Shown here: positions 1-5,240 of the stretch, one piece after another
Layout of the letters: each line of letters starts with the position of its first letter
Numbering within the stretch: the first letter of the stretch is position 1
NCBI GenBank assembly: GCA_009702305.1
Contig: WLIH01000217.1
Coordinates: 1-5,540 of the forward strand
Origin: Actinomycetota bacterium
GTDB taxonomy: Bacteria > Actinomycetota > Actinomycetes > Propionibacteriales > Nocardioidaceae
Length of the DNA stretch: 5,540 nucleotides
Direction of reading: 5' to 3'
Notes under the pieces: generated by a model
The model's input: the letters and a program-made list of their open reading frames with translations, nothing else
Told to the model about the DNA's origin: nothing
Database searches by the model: none
Made by a program: the position numbers and the translations under genes

Positions 1-1380
1 CACCAGCAGCAGCGACGAGCTCAGGCCGCCGTAGATGCTCCAGGTGGCGCCGCGGGTGTTGAAGCGGCGCCAGAACATGTTGTAGACGATCGCCGGCAGG
101 TTGGCGGACGCCGCGACCGCGAAGGCCAGCGCCACCAGGAAGGCGATGTTCAGGTTTTGCGCCGGGATGGCGAGCAGGATGGCGACGAGGCCGATGGTGA
201 GGGCGGCGATCCGGGTCACCTTGATCTCCTCCTTCTCGGTCGCCAATCCCTTCTTGAACACGTTGTTGTAGACGTCGTGCGCGACCGATGCCGACGAGGT
301 CAGCGTCAGCCCGGCGACCACGGCGAGGATGGTCGCGAAGGCGACCGCGGCGATCACCGCCAGCAGCACGGCGCCACCGGTGGATCCGGCGCCACCTCCG
401 ACCGCCTCGGCGAGCAGTGGCGAAGCCAGGTTGCCCTTGCTCGTCGCGACCTCGGCGGCCTTGTCGCCCTTCAGGAGCGCAGCCGCGCCGAAGCCCAGGA
501 CCAGCGTGAAGAGGTAGAAGACGCCGATCAGGCCGATCGCCCACAGCACCGACTTGCGGGCGTCGCGTGAGGTCGGGACGGTGTAGAAGCGGATCAGGAT
601 GTGCGGCAGGCCGGCGGTGCCGAGCACCAGCGCGATGCCGAGCGAGAGGAAGTCGATCTTGCTGGTCATCGTGGCGCCGTACTTGAGCCCGGGCTCCAGG
701 AAGGCTTGGCCCTTGCCCGAGTTGGATGCGGCCGCGCCGAGGAGGTCGGAGATGTTGAAGTTGAACTTCGCGAGCACCAGCACCACGATCAGGGCCGAGC
801 CGGCCATCAGGAGCACTGCCTTGACGATCTGCACCCAGGTCGTGCCCTTCATGCCGCCGACGGTGACGTAGAAGATCATCAGGATGCCGACGCCGAAGAT
901 GACGATGTTCTTCACGACCTGGCTGTCGACCCCGAGGAGCAGGGCCACGAGGGTGCCGGCGCCGACCATCTGGGCCAGCAGGTAGAAGATCGAGACGACC
1001 ACGGTCGAGGTCGCCGCCGCGAGCCGCACCGGCTTCTGCTTCATCCGGTAGGCCAGCTGGTCGGCCATCGTGTAGCGGCCCGAGTTGCGCAGCATCTCCG
1101 CGACGAGCAGGAGCGCGACGAGCCAGGCGACGAGGAAGCCGATCGAGTACAGGAAGCCGTCGTAGCCGCTGAGCGCGATGGCACCGGAGATGCCGAGGAA
1201 CGACGCCGCCGACATGTAGTCGCCGCCGATCGCCAATCCGTTCTGGATCGGCGAGAACGACCGCCCACCGGCATAGAAGTCGTCGCTGCCCGACGTCTGG
1301 CGGCTGGCCCAGAAGGTGATCCCGATCGTCAGCGCGACGACCGCCAGGAACAGGGTGGTGGTGAGCACCTGGTGGTCCAT
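1..1380 (-). CDS. actP: ActP/MctC-type cation:acetate (monocarboxylate) symporter, 3' end cut by window edge
   Basis: A sodium:solute symporter (SSS, LeuT-fold) that takes acetate or a similar monocarboxylate into the cell with a cation, feeding acetyl-CoA synthesis. The window holds the first 460 residues; ActP of E. coli has about 549, so roughly 85-90 residues lie beyond the left edge. Visible family motifs are IGGDYMSAASFLG at residues 51-63, VGGMKGTTWVQ at 173-183, GLPHILIRFYTVP at 257-269 followed by RDARKS, AVVAGLTLTSSASVAHDVY at 353-371, and LAFAVAASANLP at 428-439. Many hydrophobic helices fill the rest. The ATG at 1380-1378 follows the stop of the DUF485 gene by one base, with AAGGGG (minus strand, 1393-1388) seven bases upstream, so the pair forms an operon like yjcH-actP. 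The family is certain. Acetate itself is inferred; related actinobacterial MctC carriers also move pyruvate and propionate. Confidence 0.93.
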   Translation of the reverse strand, partial: MDHQVLTTTLFLAVVALTIGITFWASRQTSGSDDFYAGGRSFSPIQNGLAIGGDYMSAASFLGISGAIALSGYDGFLYSIGFLVAWLVALLLVAEMLRNSGRYTMADQLAYRMKQKPVRLAAATSTVVVSIFYLLAQMVGAGTLVALLLGVDSQVVKNIVIFGVGILMIFYVTVGGMKGTTWVQIVKAVLLMAGSALIVVLVLAKFNFNISDLLGAAASNSGKGQAFLEPGLKYGATMTSKIDFLSLGIALVLGTAGLPHILIRFYTVPTSRDARKSVLWAIGLIGVFYLFTLVLGFGAAALLKGDKAAEVATSKGNLASPLLAEAVGGGAGSTGGAVLLAVIAAVAFATILAVVAGLTLTSSASVAHDVYNNVFKKGLATEKEEIKVTRIAALTIGLVAILLAIPAQNLNIAFLVALAFAVAASANLPAIVYNMFWRRFNTRGATWSIYGGLSSSLLLV

Positions 1381-1381
1381 G

Positions 1382-1759
1382 TCAGAGCCCCTTCTCGTAC
1401 TGCTCGTTGAGCTCGCGGGCCAGGGGGTCGAGGCGTGCGGTGGAGAAGCGGCTGTAGAGCCACGCGAGCGCGAAGGTGGTCACGAACTGCAGCAGCCCGA
1501 AGACGAGAGCGACGTTGATGTTGCCCACGACCCGGGTGTCCATGAAGTCGGTGGCCCAGTTCGACATGGCCACGTAGAGCAGGTACCACGCCAGGAAGGC
1601 GACGGTCGCGGGGAAGACGAAGCCCCGGTAGAGCTTGCGGAGCTGGGCGAACTCCGGCGTCGCCGCGAGGGCGTCGTAGCGCGGGTCGGTGCGCTCGGAC
1701 TGCTGGTGGCTGGCCTGCTGCTCGGTCGGCGGGTGGTCTGCGGTGGCGTCGGGCGTCAT
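1382..1759 (-). CDS. DUF485 family small membrane protein (YjcH-like), partner of ActP
   Basis: A 125-residue inner-membrane protein of the DUF485 family, which includes E. coli YjcH, encoded next to actP. A hydrophilic tail rich in Gln, Thr and Asp (residues 1-30) precedes the conserved part: EFAQLRKLYRGFVFP at 36-50, a first membrane helix at about 46-66, a second at about 81-103 containing FGLLQFVTTFALAWLY, and a polar end with DPLARELNEQYEKG. No catalytic residues are apparent. The ATG at 1759 has GAGAGG (minus strand, 1770-1765) five bases upstream and no competing in-frame start nearby. It is the first gene of the operon; the actP start lies one base past its stop. The molecular role of the family is not established. 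An auxiliary-subunit role is inferred by analogy with other SSS carriers that have small two-helix partners (YhdT with PanF, the DUF4212 small subunits). Confidence 0.9.
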   Translation of the reverse strand: MTPDATADHPPTEQQASHQQSERTDPRYDALAATPEFAQLRKLYRGFVFPATVAFLAWYLLYVAMSNWATDFMDTRVVGNINVALVFGLLQFVTTFALAWLYSRFSTARLDPLARELNEQYEKGL

Positions 1760-1773
1760 GAGGACCTCTCTGA

Positions 1774-1789
1774 TGTGATTGCCGTCACG
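1774..1789. promoter_or_regulatory. CRP/GlxR-type operator upstream of the DUF485-actP operon
   Basis: On the plus strand the sequence reads TGTGA-TTGCCG-TCACG, matching nine of the ten specified bases of the CRP-family palindrome TGTGA-N6-TCACA. The GTGA-N6-TCAC core is perfect. The site ends 14 bases before the DUF485 ATG and abuts the ribosome-binding site. It also overlaps a weak -10-like hexamer for the minus strand (TAGCGT, 1792-1787), although no matching -35 box is visible. A site this far downstream would more naturally block transcription than activate it. CRP-family proteins of actinobacteria (GlxR, mycobacterial Crp) bind this consensus and are known to control acetate and carbon metabolism genes. 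The pattern is seen directly; the regulator and direction of effect are inferred. Confidence 0.6.
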
Positions 1790-1815
1790 CTAGGAGTCCG
1801 CGCGGGCGCCCGGCA

Positions 1816-1831
1816 GACCTCGAGGACCTCG
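1816..1831. repeat. Short direct and inverted repeat in the divergent intergenic region
   Basis: The heptamer GACCTCG occurs twice, at 1816-1822 and 1825-1831, a nine-base step. The same stretch contains two overlapping palindromes, CCTCGAGG (1818-1825) and CGAGG-A-CCTCG (1821-1831). It lies 57-72 bases upstream of the DUF485 start, about where the -35 region or an activator site could be. It could be an operator, but it matches no site I recognise, and such short symmetric words arise fairly often in GC-rich DNA. Confidence 0.35.
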
Positions 1832-1914
1832 GGTCGCTCAGCGGACTCGGGTGATCGGTGAGCGGTCACTGCGCTGCGACCAACGGTCCGGCGATCGACC
1901 TGCAGGAGCGGGGC

Positions 1915-1920
1915 TACCCT
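1915..1920 (+). promoter_or_regulatory. Possible -10 box for the cbiX-DUF998 operon
   Basis: TACCCT fits the TAnnnT pattern of actinobacterial housekeeping -10 boxes and is preceded by GGGC. The best -35-like word is TCGACC at 1895-1900, only 14 bases upstream, which is shorter than the usual 16-18. If real, transcription would begin near 1926 and leave a leader of about 55 bases before the GTG start at 1981. The leader would begin with the overlapping palindromes CCCCGGGG (1923-1930) and GGGGATCCCC (1927-1936). The call is weak and rests on pattern alone. Confidence 0.25.
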
Positions 1921-1970
1921 TCCCCCGGGGATCCCCAGGGCGTCGCTCGAGGCGGCCCGCTCACTGTCTC

Positions 1971-1976
1971 GGGAGG
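1971..1976 (+). promoter_or_regulatory. Ribosome-binding site that sets the cbiX start
   Basis: GGGAGG stands four bases before the GTG at 1981. It is the strongest Shine-Dalgarno match in this leader. It favours the GTG at 1981 over the in-frame GTG at 1858, which would add 41 residues resembling no chelatase N-terminus. Confidence 0.7.
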
Positions 1977-1980
1977 TGTC

Positions 1981-2700
1981 GTGGAGCAGCACCCGGTCGC
2001 CGGTGCCCGCCTGGTCACCGTCGCCCACGGCACCCGCACGGCGGCGGGCAACGACGTCGCGCGCGAGCTGACCGGCGCGGCGGCGAGCCGGCTGCGCATC
2101 GCCGGCGTCACGTCGTACGTCGAGCTCAGCGAGCCGCTGCTGACCGACGTGCTCGCCTCGTCGCCGACCCCGACGGTCGTGCTGCCCCTGCTGCTCTCGA
2201 CCGGCTTCCACCTGCGCCAGGACCTGCCGGCGGCGGTCGCGGGAGCCGGCGGCCCGGTCGTGCTGGGGCGCTCGCTCGGTCCGCACCGGCTGGTCGCCGC
2301 CGCGCAGGTGGCCCGGCTGGCCGAGGCCGGTGTCGAGCCCGGCTCGGCTCGGCTCGTGCTGGTCGCCGCCGGGTCGTCCGACCCGGTCGCGACGCGCGAC
2401 CTCGCCCGCGCGGCGGACCTGCTCGGCCGGGCTTGGGGGAGTCCGGTCGAGGTCGCCACCCTCACCGCCCTCGGTCGACGGCCGGCCGAGGTCGTGCGCC
2501 CGGGCGACGTGGTGTCGCCGTACCTCCTCGCGCCCGGCCACTTCGCCGAGCGCTCCCGCCGGGAGTCGCTCGCCGCCGGAGCCGCCGTGGTCGCCGACGT
2601 GCTCGGCCCGCACCCGCTGCTCGTCGACCTGATCTGCCGACGGGCCCGCGCCCTGATGTCGGGAGCGCGGCTGGCTGCCGCCACCCGGGCCATCGCCTGA
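1981..2700 (+). CDS. cbiX: Sirohydrochlorin chelatase, CbiX/SirB type (two-domain)
   Basis: A 239-residue class II chelatase. The family inserts Fe2+ (siroheme) or Co2+ (cobalamin) into sirohydrochlorin in the cytoplasm. The N-terminal half holds both expected metal-site histidines: His16 in LVTVAHGTR (11-19) and His77 in LLSTGFHLRQDLP (71-83). The C-terminal half repeats the fold in degenerate form: the first histidine motif has become LVAAGSSD (127-134), while His177 survives in SPYLLAPGHFAERS (169-182). The length fits the fused long form rather than the short archaeal CbiX-S of about 130 residues. The chosen GTG follows GGGAGG and places the first strand about ten residues in, as is usual. 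No siroheme, nitrite/sulfite reductase or cobalamin gene is in the window, so iron versus cobalt cannot be decided. It overlaps the next gene by one base. Confidence 0.88.
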   Translation: MEQHPVAGARLVTVAHGTRTAAGNDVARELTGAAASRLRIAGVTSYVELSEPLLTDVLASSPTPTVVLPLLLSTGFHLRQDLPAAVAGAGGPVVLGRSLGPHRLVAAAQVARLAEAGVEPGSARLVLVAAGSSDPVATRDLARAADLLGRAWGSPVEVATLTALGRRPAEVVRPGDVVSPYLLAPGHFAERSRRESLAAGAAVVADVLGPHPLLVDLICRRARALMSGARLAAATRAIA

Positions 2701-3323
2701 TGTCGGCCGTCGGAGGCGGGCCAGCCGACCGTCGGGTGGAGCGGGCGGCCGCCTGGCTGTGGTTGGTGCGCCCGGCATACGTCGCGATCGAGTTGGCCGT
2801 GCTCGCGGCGGCCCACGGCTACCGCGTCGTCGACGACACGGTGAGCGACCTCGGCGCCCGCGGGTGCGACCCGGCCTGCTCCCCGTGGCACCCGCTGATG
2901 AACGCCGCCTTCATCGTCTTCGGGGTGCTGATGGCCGCCGGCGCCGTGCTGCTCGACGCAGGCTGGGGAGCCGGGTGGCGCGAGCGCGCGGTCACCGCGT
3001 TGCTGGTGCTCAGCGGGCTGAGCTCCGCCGCGGTCGGCCTGACCCCGGTCGACACCTACCCGACCCTGCACGTCTGGGCCGCGACACCGCTGTTCGTCGC
3101 CCAGCCGCTCGCGCTGGTCCTGCTCGGACGGCTCCTGCGAGGGGCGCACCCGGTCGCCGGTCGGATCGTCACGGCGACCGGCGTGGTGACGGGGCTGGCC
3201 GCCGTCGCCTTCGTCGTCCTCGACTCAGCCCCCGGGATCACCGAACGGCTGGCCCTGTGGCCGGTCTTCGGTGCACTGGCGCTCGCCGGCCGGTGCCGGC
3301 TGGCGGACGCCCGGATGACCTGA
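2700..3323 (+). CDS. DUF998 family multi-pass membrane protein
   Basis: A 207-residue integral membrane protein with about six hydrophobic segments (roughly 18-38, 66-86, 97-115, 124-143, 152-173 and 175-188). It carries the landmarks I associate with DUF998: TVSDLGARG at 47-55, WHPLMNAAFIVFGVLMA at 63-79, VGLTPVDTYPTLH at 112-124, and ERLALWPVFGALALAG at 172-187. The biochemical function of the family is unknown. The ATG forms TGATG with the stop of cbiX, so the two are probably translationally coupled; no clear ribosome-binding site precedes it. The in-frame GTG at 2736 is a less likely start because it also lacks one. Two cysteines, Cys56 and Cys60, lie in the loop before the second helix and could form a disulfide. 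The gene ends 13 bases before the convergent symporter gene. Family assignment is fairly sure; a link to tetrapyrrole metabolism would be inference from position only. Confidence 0.8.
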   Translation: MSAVGGGPADRRVERAAAWLWLVRPAYVAIELAVLAAAHGYRVVDDTVSDLGARGCDPACSPWHPLMNAAFIVFGVLMAAGAVLLDAGWGAGWRERAVTALLVLSGLSSAAVGLTPVDTYPTLHVWAATPLFVAQPLALVLLGRLLRGAHPVAGRIVTATGVVTGLAAVAFVVLDSAPGITERLALWPVFGALALAGRCRLADARMT

Positions 3324-3336
3324 GCGGCGCAGACGC

Positions 3337-4860
3337 TCAGCCCCGGTCGAGCGGCACGCCCTCGGGCGTGTGCAGCCGCACCAGGAAGCGGGTGGTGTGG
3401 GCCGGGACCCGGCGTCGAGTGGCTCGGCTGACGCCGACCATCGCGGCCACCGCGAGCGGCGCCGACCAGGCAGCGGGCTGCTCGCACAGGACCGACAGCC
3501 AGCCCGAGCCGACGACCGACGCCGGACCGATCAGGGTCAGCGTGGCCGCGGTGCCGGACCCGACGCCGCCGACGACCAGGCCGGCGAGGGCCCCCAGATC
3601 GGTCAGGCCGCGCCACCAGATGCCGAGCAGCAGTAGCGGGCAGAACGTCGACGCAGCGACGGCGAAGGCGAGCCCGACGGTCTTGGCCACCGCCACGTCG
3701 GGGCCGGTCAGCGCGACGGAGCACGGCACGAGCACCGCGACGACGGCAGCCAGCCGGAAGGACAGCACCCCGTCGAGCCGGCTGCCGGCGCCGGTGCGGC
3801 CGACGAGATCCTGGCTGAGCACGCCGGCCACGGCGATCGCGAGACCCGACGACGTCGAGAGGAACGCCGCGAACGCCCCGGCGACCACGAGACCGGTGAG
3901 CACGTCACCGCCCGGTCCGTCGAGCATCAGCCGCGGCAGCTCGAGCACCAGCACGTCGGAGCGGCCGGCCTCCGCGAGGTCGGGGGCGTAGATGCGGCCG
4001 AGGGCGGCGTACACGGGCGGGATGACGTAGAAGGCGCCGAGGAGCACCAGCACCACCAGCGTCGTGCGACGAGCCGCGCGCCCGTCGGGGTTGGTGTAGA
4101 AGCGCACGACCACGTGCGGCAGACCCATCGTGCCGAGGAAGGTCGCGAGGATCAGGGAGTAGGTGAGGTAGAGCCCCTGCCCGCCGCCGGAGGCCAGCGG
4201 CACCGACCACCCGTCGCCGGTGGCGATCGAGCGGGGTGAGCCGTCGCCGGCCCACACGATCAGCAGCACGGCGGCGGGCACGAGCAGGGCGGTGAGCTTG
4301 AGCCAGTACTGGAAGGCCTGGACGAACGTGATGCTGCGCATGCCGCCGGACGTGACGTTGGTGAGGACGACGAGGCCGACGATGACCGGTCCGACCCACG
4401 TCGGCGCCCCGACCGCCGACGCGAGGGTGAGCCCCGCGCCCTGGAACTGCGGGAGCAGGTAGAGCCAGCCGATCAGCACCACCATCACCGAGCACACCGT
4501 GCGCACGGTCGAGGACCCCAGCCGCGCCTCGGCGAAGTCGGGCAGCGTGTAGGCGCCGGAGCGGCGCAGGGGGGCGGCGACGAGCACCAGCAGCACCAGG
4601 TAGCCGGCGGTCCACCCCACGGGATACCAGAGCATGTCGGCGCCGAAGGTCAGCAGCAGGCCGGCGACGCCGAGGAACGACGCCGCCGAGAGGTACTCCC
4701 CACCGATCGCGGAGGCGTTGAGTCGCGGGTTGACGGTGCGCGAGGCGACGAAGAAGTCACTCGTCGTGCGCGAGACCTTCAGCCCCCAGGTGCCGATCGC
4801 CAGGGTCGCGAGGGTGACCAGCGTGATCGCGACGATGCCGGGCGCGGCGTCGATGCTCAC
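3337..4860 (-). CDS. Second sodium:solute symporter (cation/monocarboxylate symporter family)
   Basis: A complete 507-residue SSS-family transporter, paralogous to the ActP-type gene at the left edge. Shared landmarks are IGGEYLSAASFLG at 52-64, SGGMRSITFVQAFQYW at 171-186, GLPHVVVRFYTNPDGRAAR at 246-264, AAFLSTSSGLAIAVAGVLSQD at 331-351, and LAFAVAASTFCPLLLLGIWWRG at 397-418. The C-terminal tail ends with RFLVRLHTPEG (491-501), a cytoplasmic signature common in actinobacterial acetate/pyruvate-type carriers. The GTG start overlaps the stop of the upstream small membrane protein as GTGA, and the protein then begins with a hydrophobic helix at about 7-26. Reading the frame further upstream gives an Arg/Pro-rich shadow of the neighbouring genes. 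Substrate is probably a short monocarboxylate, but differences from the ActP-type paralogue in the core motifs argue against assuming acetate. Co-transcription with a LytTR regulator suggests substrate-induced expression. Confidence 0.9.
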   Translation of the reverse strand: MSIDAAPGIVAITLVTLATLAIGTWGLKVSRTTSDFFVASRTVNPRLNASAIGGEYLSAASFLGVAGLLLTFGADMLWYPVGWTAGYLVLLVLVAAPLRRSGAYTLPDFAEARLGSSTVRTVCSVMVVLIGWLYLLPQFQGAGLTLASAVGAPTWVGPVIVGLVVLTNVTSGGMRSITFVQAFQYWLKLTALLVPAAVLLIVWAGDGSPRSIATGDGWSVPLASGGGQGLYLTYSLILATFLGTMGLPHVVVRFYTNPDGRAARRTTLVVLVLLGAFYVIPPVYAALGRIYAPDLAEAGRSDVLVLELPRLMLDGPGGDVLTGLVVAGAFAAFLSTSSGLAIAVAGVLSQDLVGRTGAGSRLDGVLSFRLAAVVAVLVPCSVALTGPDVAVAKTVGLAFAVAASTFCPLLLLGIWWRGLTDLGALAGLVVGGVGSGTAATLTLIGPASVVGSGWLSVLCEQPAAWSAPLAVAAMVGVSRATRRRVPAHTTRFLVRLHTPEGVPLDRG

Positions 4861-5240
4861 CGCGGAGCCGTCCCGGGGTCGACCTCGTCCATCAGGTCGG
4901 CGAAGTCGCGTTCGTTGGCCTCGGCGCGACGCACGTAGACCATGCCGAGGACCGCCAGGAAGGGGTAGACCAGGACCCCGAGCACCAGCCAGGCGACGGG
5001 GAGGCCGAGCACCTCGACCGCTGCGAGACCGGGCGCGAGGTGGAAGAGCAGGGGCAGCATGCCGATCATCGCGACGAGCACGGCCAGCACGCGCAGCGCC
5101 AACCAGAGCTGCTCGCGCAGCAGCGAGCCGAGGTAGACCTCGCCGAGCCGGGTCTCGGCGTCGATGTCGGCGGTCCGCCGCAGCGGCGTACGCCGACGGG
5201 GCGGCCCCGTGACTCGCACCCGCGCCGGAGGCTCGCTCAC
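4857..5240 (-). CDS. Small two-helix membrane protein, DUF485-like, partner of the second symporter
   Basis: A 127-residue protein with a basic, proline-rich cytoplasmic tail (PPRRRTPLRR at 13-22), an amphipathic stretch GEVYLGSLLREQLWLALR at 33-50, two hydrophobic helices at about 46-68 and 81-103, and a charged end YVRRAEANERDFADLMDEVD at 102-121. Size, topology and place before an SSS gene match DUF485. The sequence is distant from the DUF485 protein at 1382-1759 and a profile search might miss it. The GTG start is chosen because it overlaps the stop of the LytTR gene as GTGA; its own stop overlaps the symporter start in the same way. Both junctions imply tight translational coupling and matched amounts. 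The role as symporter subunit or assembly factor is inferred from context, not shown. Confidence 0.75.
   Translation of the reverse strand: MSEPPARVRVTGPPRRRTPLRRTADIDAETRLGEVYLGSLLREQLWLALRVLAVLVAMIGMLPLLFHLAPGLAAVEVLGLPVAWLVLGVLVYPFLAVLGMVYVRRAEANERDFADLMDEVDPGTAPR

Noticed and set aside
157..1861. Plus-strand open frames opposite actP and the DUF485 gene (for example 601-1410 and 1316-1861).
   Set aside because: They are charged, low-complexity shadows of strongly supported minus-strand membrane protein genes.
1858..1869. GTGA-GCGG-TCAC, a second possible CRP-like palindrome.
   Set aside because: The half-sites are four bases apart instead of six, which would not fit the CRP dimer geometry.
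1858..1980. A longer N-terminus for the chelatase, starting at the GTG at 1858.
   Set aside because: No ribosome-binding site, low-complexity residues unlike any chelatase start, and a good GGGAGG plus GTG at 1971-1983.
2341..2355. GGCTC repeated three times inside cbiX, as a possible slippage tract.
   Set aside because: Three copies of a five-base unit is short, the frame is intact, and the codons (Gly-Ser-Ala-Arg-Leu) are ordinary for this composition.
1756..3149. Long minus-strand open frames (340 and 411 residues) opposite cbiX and the DUF998 gene.
   Set aside because: They are rich in Arg, Gly, Ser and Pro with no recognisable motif and arise from GC-biased codon use of the plus-strand genes.
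3285..3300. GCCGGC-CGGT-GCCGGC hairpin as a terminator for the plus-strand operon.
   Set aside because: It lies inside the DUF998 coding sequence, has no T-run, and GCCGGC words are common in DNA of this composition.
1851..3323. A 490-residue plus-strand open frame spanning cbiX and the DUF998 gene.
   Set aside because: Only its last 207 codons look like a protein. The first part is Arg/Gly/Pro-rich and is the out-of-frame shadow of cbiX, and the TGATG junction gives a better start.
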